A stretch of 64,000 bases of DNA, taken from contig CAWDKW010000005.1 in assembly GCA_963803065.1 (NCBI GenBank), positions 124,001 to 188,000 of the forward strand. Reading direction: 5' to 3'. Made by a program: the position numbers and the translations under genes. Below are positions 52,591-62,471 of the stretch, piece after piece. The stretch is from DASXMT01 sp963803065. GTDB lineage: Bacteria; Actinomycetota; Acidimicrobiia; Acidimicrobiales; RAAP-2. A model generated the notes under the pieces. The model was given only the letters and a program-made list of their open reading frames with translations, was not told where the DNA came from and did no database searches. How positions within the stretch are numbered: the stretch's first letter is position 1; each line of letters begins with the position of its first letter.

Positions 52591-53526
52591 GTGAACCTGC
52601 CCGCCTCGGCCGTGCTGGCGCTGGCCGCCGCCGCCGCCTTCGCCGCCTCGGCGGTGCTCCAGCAACGCGCCGCTCGGGCCGAGCCGTCCAAGACCTCGCT
52701 CCAGTTCCGGCTGCTCGTCGACCTCTTCCATCGGCCGATCTGGGTGGCCGGCGTGGTGTGCATGATCGTCGCCTACGTCGTACAGGCCATTGCCCTGTAC
52801 CTGGGGAACGTTGCCTTCGTCGAGCCCCTGATCGCCATGGAGCTGGTCTTCGCCCTCCCCTTCGCCGTCGAGAGCGAGCATCGTCAACCGGATTGGAGCG
52901 AGTGGGCCGCCGCCGCCGCCGTGGTCGCCGGCGTGACCCTGTTCCTGGCTACGGCCCGGCCGACCGGCGGCACCCCCAACCCCGCCAACGGGACGTGGGT
53001 ACTCCTGGGCGTTCCCTGTGCCGGGGTCATCGTTGCCTCGCTGATCGCCGCCGCCGGCCCGTTCGCCCGTTATCGCGCCTCGTTGCTCGCCCTGGCCGCG
53101 GCGATCTGCTTCGCCCTCCTCGCCCTGTTGACCAAGACCTTCACCTACCTGGTCAGCCAGGGCGTGTCGTTGGCCCTGACCAGCTGGCAGACCTACGCGC
53201 TGATCGGTATCGGGATCGTCGGCTTTCTCTTCTCCCAGAGCGCCTATCAGGCCGGATCGCTCGAGAGCTCGTTGCCGATCATCGACACCGTCGAGCCCAC
53301 CGTCGCCGTGTTGCTCGGGGTGCTCGGGTTCAACGAGCACGTCCGGCTCGATGCGGTCGCCCTCTTCACCCAGGCCCTCGGCGGGTTCCTGGCCGTCGGC
53401 GGGGTGTTCGTGCTCGGGCGATCGGCCCTGTTGGTGCGCGCCTACGGTGGATCGGAGGGGCCCCATGGCCACGTCGACGTCCCCGGCGGCACGTGCGCAG
53501 AGGGGACCGAGCCCTCGCTCTCGTAG
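52591..53526 (+). CDS. DMT-superfamily membrane protein
   Basis: 311 residues with about nine or ten hydrophobic segments and an EamA-like half pattern (AASAVLQQRAAR, VQAIALYLGNVAFVEPLIAMELVFALP). GTG start with GGGAG upstream. Probably an exporter of a small metabolite. It resembles the second DMT gene 1 kb away, so the two may be distant paralogues. Confidence 0.85.
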   Translation: MNLPASAVLALAAAAAFAASAVLQQRAARAEPSKTSLQFRLLVDLFHRPIWVAGVVCMIVAYVVQAIALYLGNVAFVEPLIAMELVFALPFAVESEHRQPDWSEWAAAAAVVAGVTLFLATARPTGGTPNPANGTWVLLGVPCAGVIVASLIAAAGPFARYRASLLALAAAICFALLALLTKTFTYLVSQGVSLALTSWQTYALIGIGIVGFLFSQSAYQAGSLESSLPIIDTVEPTVAVLLGVLGFNEHVRLDAVALFTQALGGFLAVGGVFVLGRSALLVRAYGGSEGPHGHVDVPGGTCAEGTEPSLS

Positions 53527-53534
53527 CCAGCGGC

Positions 53535-53650
53535 GTCAGCGTCGCCAGGGCGTCAGCGTCGGCAGCGCGTCAGCGTCGGCCGAGGGTCAGCGTCGGCAGC
53601 GGGTCAGCGTCGGCAGAGGGTCAGCGTCGGCAGAGGGTCAGGGTCGTCAG
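53535..53650. repeat. 17-bp tandem repeat, about 7 copies, between convergent genes
   Basis: Units of GGGTCAGCGTCGGCAGA type, 16-18 bases, fill the gap between the DMT stop and the VOC stop. Each unit contains TCA. The last, partial unit supplies the TGA stop of the minus-strand VOC gene (53647-53649). Confidence 0.88.
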
Positions 53651-54111
53651 AGCTGCAGCGGCCGGATCGGCGCGCCCACCAGGGACGGGTCGGTGTGCCA
53701 GTCGACCCAGGGCACGTCGATATAGAGCTCGATCTCGTTGCCGTCGGGGTCAAGGATGTAGAGGCTGTGGGTCACGGTGTGGTCGCTGGCCCCGACGACC
53801 TCGACCCCGTTGGCCTTCACGACCCGGAGTGCCTCGCGCAGCTCGTCGTCGCTGTCGCCGACCTTCAGGCCGAAGTGGTACAGGCCGACCCGGCGACCGG
53901 CCGGAACGGGCGACGCCTGCTCGCCCACCTCGATGAGCAACAGCTCGTGGTGGGTCCGCTCGGAGGGAGCGGAGAAGGCGGCGGCCTGCGCCGGGCCGCC
54001 GTCGGGCATCGACAGGATTTCGCGCCACCCGAGTATGTCCCGGTAGAAGGCGGCTGACTGCTCCACATTGCGGACATAGAGGACCAGATGGCCGAGTTCC
54101 TTTATCTCCAT
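53647..54111 (-). CDS. VOC-family (glyoxalase/dioxygenase fold) protein
   Basis: 154 residues from ATG 54111. Paired beta-alpha-beta-beta-beta modules: LGHLVLYVRNVEQSAAFYRDILGW and SLYILDPDGNEIELYIDVP, with metal-binding His/Glu positions (GHL, HHELL, HFGLKV, ELY). Acts as a lyase, dioxygenase or resistance protein; the substrate is unknown. A longer start would add a low-complexity tail. Confidence 0.87.
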   Translation of the reverse strand: MEIKELGHLVLYVRNVEQSAAFYRDILGWREILSMPDGGPAQAAAFSAPSERTHHELLLIEVGEQASPVPAGRRVGLYHFGLKVGDSDDELREALRVVKANGVEVVGASDHTVTHSLYILDPDGNEIELYIDVPWVDWHTDPSLVGAPIRPLQL

Positions 54112-54441
54112 GGTTGCATCCTTGTCCTTCCCGTCCGAACGCCGGCTCCCCTTGTCCGGAACGGCCGGCTCCATGTCCGGACCTCCGGTGGGTCCGGACC
54201 TCCGGTGCGCATCGGGCACCGAGCGCTCCCAGTGGCCAGCGTATGCCGGATGGCCGCCCGACCTGCCCGAACAGGGGCAGCCCGCCCGAGATCCGTTGTC
54301 GCCGGAGGCGCCTCCGCCTACCCTGACGGCATGTCGTGGCTATTCGCTAGCATCACCGGTGAAGAGCATGGTGCCTGGCGCTCTTGAGCACTCAGGAAGC
54401 CAGCAGTCCCTGCGGTCTGGGTGGGATCGGGTGCTGATCTG

Positions 54442-55485
54442 ATGGTCTACTTGCTCGCGTTGTCCGCTGCGTTGGCCAACGCACTGACAAGCATCCTCCA
54501 GCGCATGGGGGTGGAGGACGCCCCGAAGGAGGCAACCCTCAAGCTGAGCCTGCTGACTCACGCATTTCGGCGGGGGATCTGGCTGCTGGGCTTCGCATTC
54601 ATGGTCACGTCGTCCGGGCTGCAGGCCGTCGCCCTCCATATCGGGGACCTCAGCCAGGTGCAGCCCATCCTCACCGTCGAGCTGCCGTTCCTCGTGCTCC
54701 TGCTGGCCACCTGGTTCCGGTTCCGCATCGGGGCCCGCGAATGGCTGAGCTGCCTGGCCGCGGCGGGTGGCCTGGCCGGCTTCTTGATCTTTGCCCGGCC
54801 GGTCGGGGGCGATCTCGTGCCGACCGGACGGGAATGGCTCGTGAGCGGCTCGATCTGCGGGGCCGTCGTTCTCACGACCGTACTGCTGGCGCTGCGCGGT
54901 CCCCGTTGGTGGCGGGCGGCCATGTTCGGGACGGCCGGCGCCGTCGGGTTCGCCTTCACCGCGACCCTGATCAAGACGGTGAGCAACTACGTGACAACCG
55001 ACTGGGTGCAGATGTTCAGCCATTGGCAGACCTATGCGCTGGCCGTGGTCGGGGTGGGGTCGCTGTTCCTGGCCCAGAACGCCTTCCACGCCGGGCCGAT
55101 CGCCGCCTCGCAGACGGCGTTGGTCCTGGTCGACCCGCTGACCAGCCTGGCTCTCGGCATCGGGATCTTCGGGGACAATCTCCGTACCACCGGCATCTAC
55201 GGGCCACTCGAGGCGGTGGCACTTCTCGTCATGTTCGTCGGTGCCGCATCGATCGCCCACTCACCACTGGTCTCGGGGATGCGGGGGGACGACCAGCAGT
55301 ACTCGGAGATGCTGTCACTGCGGTCGCGATCGAAGCGGCTGGCCGGGGCCGTGCGAGACCAGATCCCGGCGGAGTCGCTCGCGTGGCTACCGCCCGAGGC
55401 CATCGGGTCCGTCTCCCGGGGGGAGCGCCGGAAGACACCGTCGACGAGCAGGGCCCAGGGGGAGTCCGAACCCGGCGACCCATAG
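54442..55485 (+). CDS. DMT-superfamily membrane protein
   Basis: About 347 residues from ATG 54442 (MVYLLALSAALANALTSILQRMG). Nine or ten hydrophobic segments include ALHIGDLSQVQPILTVELPFLVLLL and a late ALVLVDPLTSLALGIGIF. A hydrophilic tail of 70 residues follows. Similar to the DMT gene at 52591. Function unknown. Confidence 0.85.
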   Translation: MVYLLALSAALANALTSILQRMGVEDAPKEATLKLSLLTHAFRRGIWLLGFAFMVTSSGLQAVALHIGDLSQVQPILTVELPFLVLLLATWFRFRIGAREWLSCLAAAGGLAGFLIFARPVGGDLVPTGREWLVSGSICGAVVLTTVLLALRGPRWWRAAMFGTAGAVGFAFTATLIKTVSNYVTTDWVQMFSHWQTYALAVVGVGSLFLAQNAFHAGPIAASQTALVLVDPLTSLALGIGIFGDNLRTTGIYGPLEAVALLVMFVGAASIAHSPLVSGMRGDDQQYSEMLSLRSRSKRLAGAVRDQIPAESLAWLPPEAIGSVSRGERRKTPSTSRAQGESEPGDP

Positions 55486-55650
55486 CCGGTCCATCCGGAA
55501 GGAGGGTCACGAATCACCCCACGAGGGTGACGTGATAACCGGGTGTTGCTGTGACTATGGGATCAGGGAGTGCTTGCGTCGGGCCTGCCCGCACCACTCG
55601 TGGCAGCCGCGTGCTCAGGGGGAGCTAGTTCAGGGGACGCAGGCCCAGGG

Positions 55651-55806
55651 TCAGCGCCTCGCAGAACGATTGGAGCCTCGGCCGAAAGCCAGCCCGACCA
55701 GCCAAGCGACAAAGAAGATGACCGCGATGATCCAGAGCACGTGGAGGGCAAAGCCAACCCCGGCAAAGATGAGAGCGATGAGGAGCAGTAAGAGGATGAC
55801 ACCCAT
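55651..55806 (-). CDS. Small hydrophobic two-helix protein
   Basis: 51 residues: almost entirely hydrophobic (MGVILLLLLIALIFAGVGFA, then LHVLWIIAVIFFVAWLVGLA) with a basic tail (GRGSNRSARR). Matches the general pattern of short stress-related hydrophobic proteins in actinobacteria. A GTG two codons upstream is possible. Confidence 0.65.
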   Translation of the reverse strand: MGVILLLLLIALIFAGVGFALHVLWIIAVIFFVAWLVGLAFGRGSNRSARR

Positions 55807-55909
55807 GGGCACCAAAGCTACTCCTAGTTGGAGCCGAAGTGCCGCACCCCGGTCGCCGTCGCTCGCCCTCCAGCCGTAGAGCAAGGGAGAGCACAGAGAA
55901 GGAGCCACC

Positions 55910-56179
55910 ATGCCTGAACAACCACCCGGTGAAGTCAGCAAGCGCGCCCGGCTCAGCGGCGGGGCGATCGCCTCGCTGGTGGGGGTTGCGCTGCTGGTCA
56001 TCTTCATGGTCCAGAACACCGAGAACATCACGCTCCACTTCTTGGCCTGGAGCTTCACCTGGCCGCTCTGGCTCTTCACCCTGGTGACGGCGCTCGTCGG
56101 CGGGTTGGTATGGTTCGGGCTCGGCGTACTCCGGCGGCATCGTCGTCGCAAGGCCCGCCGGGAGGAACGCCGGGGTTGA
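55910..56179 (+). CDS. LapA-domain (DUF1049) membrane protein
   Basis: 89 residues. Two helices with the family pattern LVIFMVQNTENITLHFLAWSF between them, then LWLFTLVTALVGGLVW and a basic tail. LapA-like proteins help envelope or LPS assembly in other bacteria; here the role is unknown. AAGGAGCC before the ATG fixes the start. Confidence 0.88.
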   Translation: MPEQPPGEVSKRARLSGGAIASLVGVALLVIFMVQNTENITLHFLAWSFTWPLWLFTLVTALVGGLVWFGLGVLRRHRRRKARREERRG

Positions 56180-56255
56180 GCGGAGCCGAACCGGACGCCG
56201 GAGCCGAGTCACGAGAAGGCAAGCGAGACACGACAAGGCAAGAGAGCCGCACCCC

Positions 56256-56948
56256 GTGAAGAGAGTCCCGCCCATCGAATCGGGCGATGACAGATCGGGC
56301 GATGACAGAGCCCAGGGCGAGCGGCGCTGGCCCATGGCCGTCACCTTGCTTGCAGCCATGGCCGTGCCGTTCCTCCTGCCGCGGGGTTTCACCTTTGTGT
56401 CCTCGTGGGTCGCGCCGGCATTGGAGGCCGTGTTGCTCGTGGCCCTTATCATCTCGGACCCGGGCCGGATCGACCGCCGGCAGTCCTCGATCCGGGTGCT
56501 TTCGGTGGCACTGGTCATCGTGCTGGTGGCCGGCGCCGTGGTGGTCTCCGTGCACCTGGTCAGCGACATCATCCGCGCCGGCCCGTACACGAGCTCGGCC
56601 ACCCAGCTCCTGCGAGTCGGCGGCCTGGTGTGGCTCTACATCATCATCAGCTTCTCGTTCATCTTCTGGGAGCTGGACGGCGGTGGCCCCGAGGAGCGGC
56701 TCCTCGCCCCGCGCCAGTTCCCCGACATGGCCTTCCCCGAGCAGCTCAGCCCGACAGTGGCCCCGCCGGGGTGGCGCCCGCAATTCTTCGACTACCTCTA
56801 CGTCGGCTTCACCAACGCCACCGCCTTCAGCCCGACCGACGTCATGCCCCTCGCCCGTTGGGCCAAGCTGCTCATGGCCCTCGAGGCATCCGGGTCACTG
56901 GTCATCCTTGGTCTCGTCATCGCCCGGGCCGTCAACATCCTGAAATGA
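56256..56948 (+). CDS. Membrane protein, unknown function
   Basis: 230 residues with an N-terminal repeat (SGDDRSGDDR, from a duplicated 15-base unit) and five hydrophobic segments. The conserved-looking end YVGFTNATAFSPTDVMPLARWAK, then GLVIARAVNIL, is shared by a widespread actinobacterial membrane family. It is channel-like but has no assigned role. Confidence 0.75.
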   Translation: MKRVPPIESGDDRSGDDRAQGERRWPMAVTLLAAMAVPFLLPRGFTFVSSWVAPALEAVLLVALIISDPGRIDRRQSSIRVLSVALVIVLVAGAVVVSVHLVSDIIRAGPYTSSATQLLRVGGLVWLYIIISFSFIFWELDGGGPEERLLAPRQFPDMAFPEQLSPTVAPPGWRPQFFDYLYVGFTNATAFSPTDVMPLARWAKLLMALEASGSLVILGLVIARAVNILK

Positions 56949-56999
56949 GCGTGCCGGTCCTGCCGCCATGGCCGCACGGCGGAGGCCGCCGGTACCCGT

Positions 57000-57698
57000 T
57001 CAGTCCTCGGCTGGTGCCAGGGGGCCGTCGACGTCGTCGATCACCGGCAGGGGTCGTCGGTAGGTGAGGCTGAGGATGTTGACGCTGACCAGGAGGACCC
57101 AGACGGGGAAGACCATCTCGATCCACGGGACGGCGGTGCCTGCGACCAACAGAAGCAGGCCCACCAGGTAACCGATCCACGCGATGACGCGGTGGTGCAG
57201 GCCCAGGCGCCAGGCGATCGTCGACGCGGCGATCGTGAAGACAGCGGCCATCCGCATCGCGTAGATCGTCGTCAGGTTGTAGGTGGTGGCGCGCCCGAGC
57301 TGCCACACCGCGAGCGGAGGCCGACCGTTGTTGAGGCCTGCGATCGTCACCAGTCCGCCGAACACGGCGGCCAGGACGAAGAGCATGGCCACGAACAGGA
57401 GGCCGCTCCCCAAAAAGAGGGTGGCGAAGAACTTCTCCTCGGCCCCGTGGATCCGGGACCGCAGCGCACCCATGAACCAGAGGAAGAAGATCCCACAGAA
57501 GGGCACGAGGGCCAGGGCCAGCTGCACGTTTCCTCGTCGCCCGGGATTGGTCAGCCATGCTCCTGCGTCCCGGGGCCTGCCCGGCACGGCTTCGTGGATG
57601 AGCACCACGATGATGGCGAACAGGACGGCGAAGGCGATGCCGGCGAACGCGGCGGCACGTGGCGTCCGCAGCGCGCCGGGTGTGATCTCAGTTGCCAT
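57000..57698 (-). CDS. Membrane protein, unknown function
   Basis: 232 residues from ATG 57698 (MATEITPGALRTPRAAAFAG), with GGGGAG 3-4 bases upstream. Five or six hydrophobic segments; GALRSRIHGAEEKFFATLFLGSG in a loop. The C-terminus is acidic. Resembles widely spread actinobacterial hypothetical membrane proteins; no function known. Confidence 0.75.
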   Translation of the reverse strand: MATEITPGALRTPRAAAFAGIAFAVLFAIIVVLIHEAVPGRPRDAGAWLTNPGRRGNVQLALALVPFCGIFFLWFMGALRSRIHGAEEKFFATLFLGSGLLFVAMLFVLAAVFGGLVTIAGLNNGRPPLAVWQLGRATTYNLTTIYAMRMAAVFTIAASTIAWRLGLHHRVIAWIGYLVGLLLLVAGTAVPWIEMVFPVWVLLVSVNILSLTYRRPLPVIDDVDGPLAPAED

Positions 57699-57914
57699 GT
57701 CTCCCCATTTCGTGTCGTGCTCGGCAACCAACACGCCGGCAGGTCCCATTCTGCGCCCCGATCGACGTCGGTGTCCCGACCGATATCCACGGCGGCCAAT
57801 CTCATCCTCCCCGGGTGATGCCGGAGGCTCTGTCCACCCGTAACGTCTTTCTGGGATAGTTAGCTCGGTCCAGCCCGGCCGCACGAGGGCGCGCCCAGAC
57901 CCGAGGAGCCATAG

Positions 57915-59771
57915 ATGAGCACGTTTCCCCCGATCGCCGAGTACGGATTCCTGTCGGACTGCGAGAACACGTGCCTGGTGGCACCGGACGGATCGGTCGA
58001 ATGGCTGTGCCTGCCCCGACCCGACTCGCCCAGCGTCTTCGGTGCGCTCCTGGACCGCTCGGCCGGGGCCTTCCGGTTCGCCCCAACCAACACGCAGGTT
58101 CCCCACCAGCGCCGGTACCTGCCCGGCACGATGGTTCTCGAGACGACCTGGCACACCCCGACCGGGTGGCTCGTGGTACACGACTTCCTGGTCGTCCAGC
58201 CGACGGGCGAGGACGCCCGGCGCCCCGAGTACCGGCGGGCGGCCGGCGACGAGTCGCCGACCGGGACCCTGCTGCGCACGGCAACCTGCATTGCCGGCCG
58301 GGTGGAGGTTGCCGTCGACTGCGTCCCCCTGTTCGACTACGGGACCACACCCGGCGACTGGAGCTACGTCGGCGATGCCGATCACCAAGTCAGCGTGGCC
58401 GCTCGTCAGGGCGATGGCGGCCTCACCCTGTCGAGCAGTCTCCGGATCGGTATGGTTGGCGCGCGGTGTTACGGCCGGACGACGCTAGAGGCGGGCCAGT
58501 CGGCCTTTGTCGCTCTCTCGTGGAACGACAAGGCGCCACAGAGCAATGAAGAAGCGACGGTCGCCCTCGACTGCACCGTCACCTATTGGAGGAACTGGCT
58601 CGGGACCGGCACCTTCCCTGACCATCCGTGGCGGCACTACCTGGAGCGGAGTGCGCTGACACTGAAGGGCCTCAGTTATGCGCCAACGGGAGCCATCATG
58701 GCCGCGTCGACGACGTCGCTCCCCGAGACGCCGGGTGGGGCGCGCAACTGGGACTATCGCTTCACCTGGATCAGGGATACGGGCTTCATGCTGCGGGCCC
58801 TCTACCGCCTGGGCTTCGACTGGGAGGCGGTGGAGTACTTCGCCTTCGTCCTGGAGGCGGTGAGCGGTAGCAATGTGCTCGGGAGCAAGTTCGAGCTGCA
58901 GATCATGTATGGCATCGGGGGTGAGAAGGACCTGACCGAGAAGACGCTCGACCACCTGACCGGCTATCGCAACTCGGCCCCGGTACGGGTGGGCAACGGC
59001 GCGTGGGACCAGCATCAAAACGACGTATGGGGGATGCTGCTCGATGCTGTGGACACCCACTTCAAGCAGCGCGCCACCGGGATGGTACAGCCGGTCTGGG
59101 AGGGACTCGCCGGTTTCGTCGACGACGCCATCGAAAAGGGGGAGGGGCCGGACCAGGGCATCTGGGAGATCCGAGGCGACCCGGAACACTTCACCGCGTC
59201 CAAGGTGCTGTGCTGGGTGGCCGCCGACCGGGGGGCGGACTTGGCCCGAATACGGGGGGCGGACGACCTGGCGGCGCGATGGGAGAAGTCGGCTGACGAG
59301 ATGAAGGCCGACATCCTCGACCGGGGCGTCGACGATCGGGGCCGGTTCCGACAGCACTACGGCAACGACGAGCTCGATGCGTCCCTCCTCCTCATCCCCA
59401 TCATGGGATTCCTGCCGCCCGAAGATGAACGGGTCCGGGCCACCGTGCTGGCCATCGCCGACGAGCTGACCCAAGACGGCCTGGTCCTTCGCTACCGGGT
59501 CGGCAGCACGGACACCGGGTTCACCGGCGAGGAGGGTACGTTCACCATCTGCTCCTTCTGGCTGGTCTCCGCCCTGGCCATGATCGGGGAGACGACGAGG
59601 GCCCGGGATCTGTGCAAGAAGCTGTTGAACCTCGCCGGTCCGCTCCAGCTCTACGCCGAGGAGATCGAGGCCTCCACCGGCGAGCACCTGGGCAACTTCC
59701 CCCAGGCCTTCACCCACCTGGCCCTGATCGAAGCCGTCTCGCAGCTGATCGAGGCCGAGTCGGCCATGTAG
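57915..59771 (+). CDS. Glycoside hydrolase family 15 protein (glucoamylase/trehalase-like)
   Basis: 618 residues. N-terminal super-sandwich domain (PIAEYGFLSDCENTCLVAPDGSVEWLCLPRPDSPSVFG in part), then an alpha/alpha barrel with NWDYRFTWIRDTGFMLRALY, GIWEIRGDPEHFTASKVLCW and a late Glu in GFTGEEGTFTICSFW. In actinobacteria these act as trehalases or glucoamylases. With GlgX and GH63 elsewhere, it supports active alpha-glucan or trehalose metabolism. Confidence 0.93.
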   Translation: MSTFPPIAEYGFLSDCENTCLVAPDGSVEWLCLPRPDSPSVFGALLDRSAGAFRFAPTNTQVPHQRRYLPGTMVLETTWHTPTGWLVVHDFLVVQPTGEDARRPEYRRAAGDESPTGTLLRTATCIAGRVEVAVDCVPLFDYGTTPGDWSYVGDADHQVSVAARQGDGGLTLSSSLRIGMVGARCYGRTTLEAGQSAFVALSWNDKAPQSNEEATVALDCTVTYWRNWLGTGTFPDHPWRHYLERSALTLKGLSYAPTGAIMAASTTSLPETPGGARNWDYRFTWIRDTGFMLRALYRLGFDWEAVEYFAFVLEAVSGSNVLGSKFELQIMYGIGGEKDLTEKTLDHLTGYRNSAPVRVGNGAWDQHQNDVWGMLLDAVDTHFKQRATGMVQPVWEGLAGFVDDAIEKGEGPDQGIWEIRGDPEHFTASKVLCWVAADRGADLARIRGADDLAARWEKSADEMKADILDRGVDDRGRFRQHYGNDELDASLLLIPIMGFLPPEDERVRATVLAIADELTQDGLVLRYRVGSTDTGFTGEEGTFTICSFWLVSALAMIGETTRARDLCKKLLNLAGPLQLYAEEIEASTGEHLGNFPQAFTHLALIEAVSQLIEAESAM

Positions 59772-59921
59772 TCGGTACGGAAGCGGCCGTCGCTGGTCCC
59801 GATGGCCGGGTCAGCAACGCGCTGAGAGGTCGTCCGTCGACCACAAACAGCAAGTCGTTGCGCACGTTTCGTCCAGCGGTGAATATGAGGTCCCTGCCAA
59901 AGGCGCACAAGGGGGACTCGG

Positions 59922-62087
59922 GTGCTCAAGTTCATCTCGCGAGTGGTCAGGAACCACCCGTGGCGCGTGGTGATCATCTGGATTGTCGGTTCGGCCATCG
60001 TCATCGGACTTGCTCCGAAGCTCGGTGACTATACGACGGCGAATCAGCAGAGCTTTCTTTCCAAGAGCTACGAATCTGTCCAGGCCCAGGACGTCGCCAA
60101 CCAGAAGTTCCCCGCCCAGTCGGGTGCGTCCGGATCCCTGGTCGTCAACCGGAGCGACGGTGCCGTCCTGTCCCAGACCGATCAATCCAAGATCGCATCG
60201 TTGGCCACGACGCTTCAGAACGACAAGATCCCGGGCGTTGCCAGCGCCAAGGTGACGCCCAATTCACTGTCCAAGAACGGCAAGGTGGAGATCGTACAGG
60301 TGCAGTTCGCCGGCCAGGCCGGGGATGCAACCGTGAATGCCGCGGTGCCCGTGGTCCGTTCTGACTCGACGACCTACCTACACGGCAGCGGGTTGACGAG
60401 CGGCCTCACCGGGAGCGCGTCGACGTCAGTGGACACGAACGCTGCCTACGACCACGCCGAGAAGATCATCGGCATTGCCACGGTCATCTTGATCCTGTTG
60501 CTGTTGGGTCTCATCTTCCGAAGTCCGATCGCCGCCTTTCTGCCCATCATCGTCATACTCCTGATCCACAGCGTGACCCAGGGGCTCACCGCCGCTCTGG
60601 CCAAAGGCTTCGGGTTCCAGGTCGGCAACTCGCTTGGACCGTTGCTGATCGTCGTGTTGTTCGGCGTCGGCACGGACTACATCATCTTCATGTTGTTCCG
60701 TTATCGGGAGAACCTCCATGCCGGGGACTCGTTCCCCGACGCCCTGGGCAAGTCCACCAACGTCATCGGCAAGGTCATCGCCTCGTCGGCGTTCACGGTC
60801 ATGGCCGCGTTCGCTGCCCTCCTCCTGTCGAGCCTGGGCTCGTTGAAGACGCTGGCTCCGGGGCTCATCGTCGCCGTCGCCGTCATGCTCGTTGCCGCCC
60901 TGACCCTGGTTCCTGCCCTCCTCGTTCTTCTCGGTCGGCACCTGTTCTGGCCGTGGGGCGCCGGCCACCCGTCGGAGAAGCCCGTCTCTGCCCGCATCGG
61001 GCGATCCGTCTCCTCGCATCCCGTCCGAGTTGCCGGAGGGATCGTGGCTGTGCTCGTCCTGCTGGCACTGGGGGTCATGAACTACACCTCGACGTACAAC
61101 ACGCTCGGCGAACTGCCGTCGGGCACCGAGTCCCTGACGGCCTACAACACACTGCAAAGCGCATTTCCGCCGGGCGCTCTGGCCCCCACCCAGGTCTATG
61201 TCAACGGGACAACGCCGATCGATCCCAATTCGTTGACCAACCTCACCGACCGCCTGACCGCGACCAAGGGCGTCTCGTTCGTTGCCCCCCCGCAGCTCAG
61301 CTCGGACCAGACGGCGGCAGTCGTGACCGTGGTCCTGGCTGACAACCCGTTCAGTGCTGCTGCCATCGACGATGTCGAGGGACCCGTTCGGCAGGCAGCC
61401 CACGGAGCCGTTCCCGGTGAGACCGTCCTGGTCGGGGGCCAGACGTCGACCCTGGTGGATGTCCGGAGCTCGCTCAATCACGACACCCATCTGGTGATCC
61501 CGGTTGCCGCTGCGATCATTGCGGTGATCCTCGGCCTGTTGCTGCTGTCCGTCGTGGCACCGATCTACCTGATCCTCGGCGTGGCCCTCACCTATGCCGC
61601 CACCCTCGGTGCCACCGCACTCGTGTTCCTCACCCTCGGGGGGTTGGTGGGCATTGACTTCGCCGATCCCATCGTCCTCTTCCTCTTCGTCATCGCCATC
61701 GGAAGTGACTACAACATCCTGATGTCCGACCGACTCCGGGAGGAATTCAAGAAGGGTCGCTCGCCCAAGGAGAGTGTCCGAGAGGCCATCTCCCACGGCG
61801 CACCCGCAGTGTGGGCGGCAGGGGTGATCCTGGCTGGGACATTTGCGTCCCTGCTGATCTCCGGTATCGCCAATCTGGTGGAACTGGGCTTTGGCGTGAC
61901 CGTAGGGATCGTCATCGCTGCGTTCTTCCTGGCCCCCCTGCTCGTCCCGAGCATCTCCCAGTTGCAGGGCCGAACCTTCTGGTGGCCGAGCCGGAGTCCT
62001 GACCGCGCCAAGCAGGGCGAGAGCCCACCTGCGCCTGGTCCAGAACGTGTCCACACCGACCTCGCCGGCCAGACCGAAGGGCTGTGA
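59922..62087 (+). CDS. MMPL-family RND transporter
   Basis: 721 residues, GTG start. Two MMPL halves, each with a large extracytoplasmic loop and a five- or six-helix bundle. The proton-relay segment is GVGTDYIIFMLFRYRENLHAG in the first half and AIGSDYNILMSDRLREEFKKG in the second. Exports lipids or hydrophobic compounds, as MmpL proteins do. A hydrophilic tail is present. Confidence 0.92.
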   Translation: MLKFISRVVRNHPWRVVIIWIVGSAIVIGLAPKLGDYTTANQQSFLSKSYESVQAQDVANQKFPAQSGASGSLVVNRSDGAVLSQTDQSKIASLATTLQNDKIPGVASAKVTPNSLSKNGKVEIVQVQFAGQAGDATVNAAVPVVRSDSTTYLHGSGLTSGLTGSASTSVDTNAAYDHAEKIIGIATVILILLLLGLIFRSPIAAFLPIIVILLIHSVTQGLTAALAKGFGFQVGNSLGPLLIVVLFGVGTDYIIFMLFRYRENLHAGDSFPDALGKSTNVIGKVIASSAFTVMAAFAALLLSSLGSLKTLAPGLIVAVAVMLVAALTLVPALLVLLGRHLFWPWGAGHPSEKPVSARIGRSVSSHPVRVAGGIVAVLVLLALGVMNYTSTYNTLGELPSGTESLTAYNTLQSAFPPGALAPTQVYVNGTTPIDPNSLTNLTDRLTATKGVSFVAPPQLSSDQTAAVVTVVLADNPFSAAAIDDVEGPVRQAAHGAVPGETVLVGGQTSTLVDVRSSLNHDTHLVIPVAAAIIAVILGLLLLSVVAPIYLILGVALTYAATLGATALVFLTLGGLVGIDFADPIVLFLFVIAIGSDYNILMSDRLREEFKKGRSPKESVREAISHGAPAVWAAGVILAGTFASLLISGIANLVELGFGVTVGIVIAAFFLAPLLVPSISQLQGRTFWWPSRSPDRAKQGESPPAPGPERVHTDLAGQTEGL

Positions 62088-62404
62088 GCAGCAACTGGTC
62101 GGCGAGGGCGGGCGGCCAAGCGCATGCAAGTCCGTGGTCGCAGCCTCCATGGGTCACGAGAAGTCAGCGGGTCACCCCACATGGCAGATCCGTCGGCGAA
62201 ACCCGAGGCCGATCGTCTCGTGTCGACGAGGACGCTCCCATCGGGGTCACGTCGCACGAAGTCGCTGTCCGAGAGGATGTACAGAACGCCTGCCCACTGA
62301 TGCGTGTGAACGGGTACCGTGTCGCCCGGCGCGACATGGGCGTCGAGGACACGGACCCGGTCGTCCTCGAAGAGAACGTCGTGATAGTCCGGGGCGGCCA
62401 CCAT
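62088..62404 (-). pseudogene. Cupin-like protein, probably 3' broken
   Basis: The frame from 62404 encodes a cupin-type N-terminus (VLFEDDRVRVLDAHVAPGDTVPVHTHQWAGVLYILSDS in pieces), with DGSVLVDTRR and GSAMWGDP. After DPLTS it loses the family pattern and runs antisense into the MMPL gene to 61709. A neighbouring frame continues with EAATTDLHAL, resembling the usual family ending. Most likely frameshifted, by mutation or by assembly error. Confidence 0.45.
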
Positions 62405-62471
62405 GGCGTCGAGCTCCGCCGGATACGGCCAGTCTGAAGCTCGCGTCCGTCATTGTCATCGGCTCCTCAGA

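Noticed and set aside
60426..62150. Long minus-strand frame opposite the MMPL transporter
   Set aside because: Charged low-complexity translation without motifs; shadow of the transporter gene. Only its 5' end near 62150 may belong to the broken cupin.
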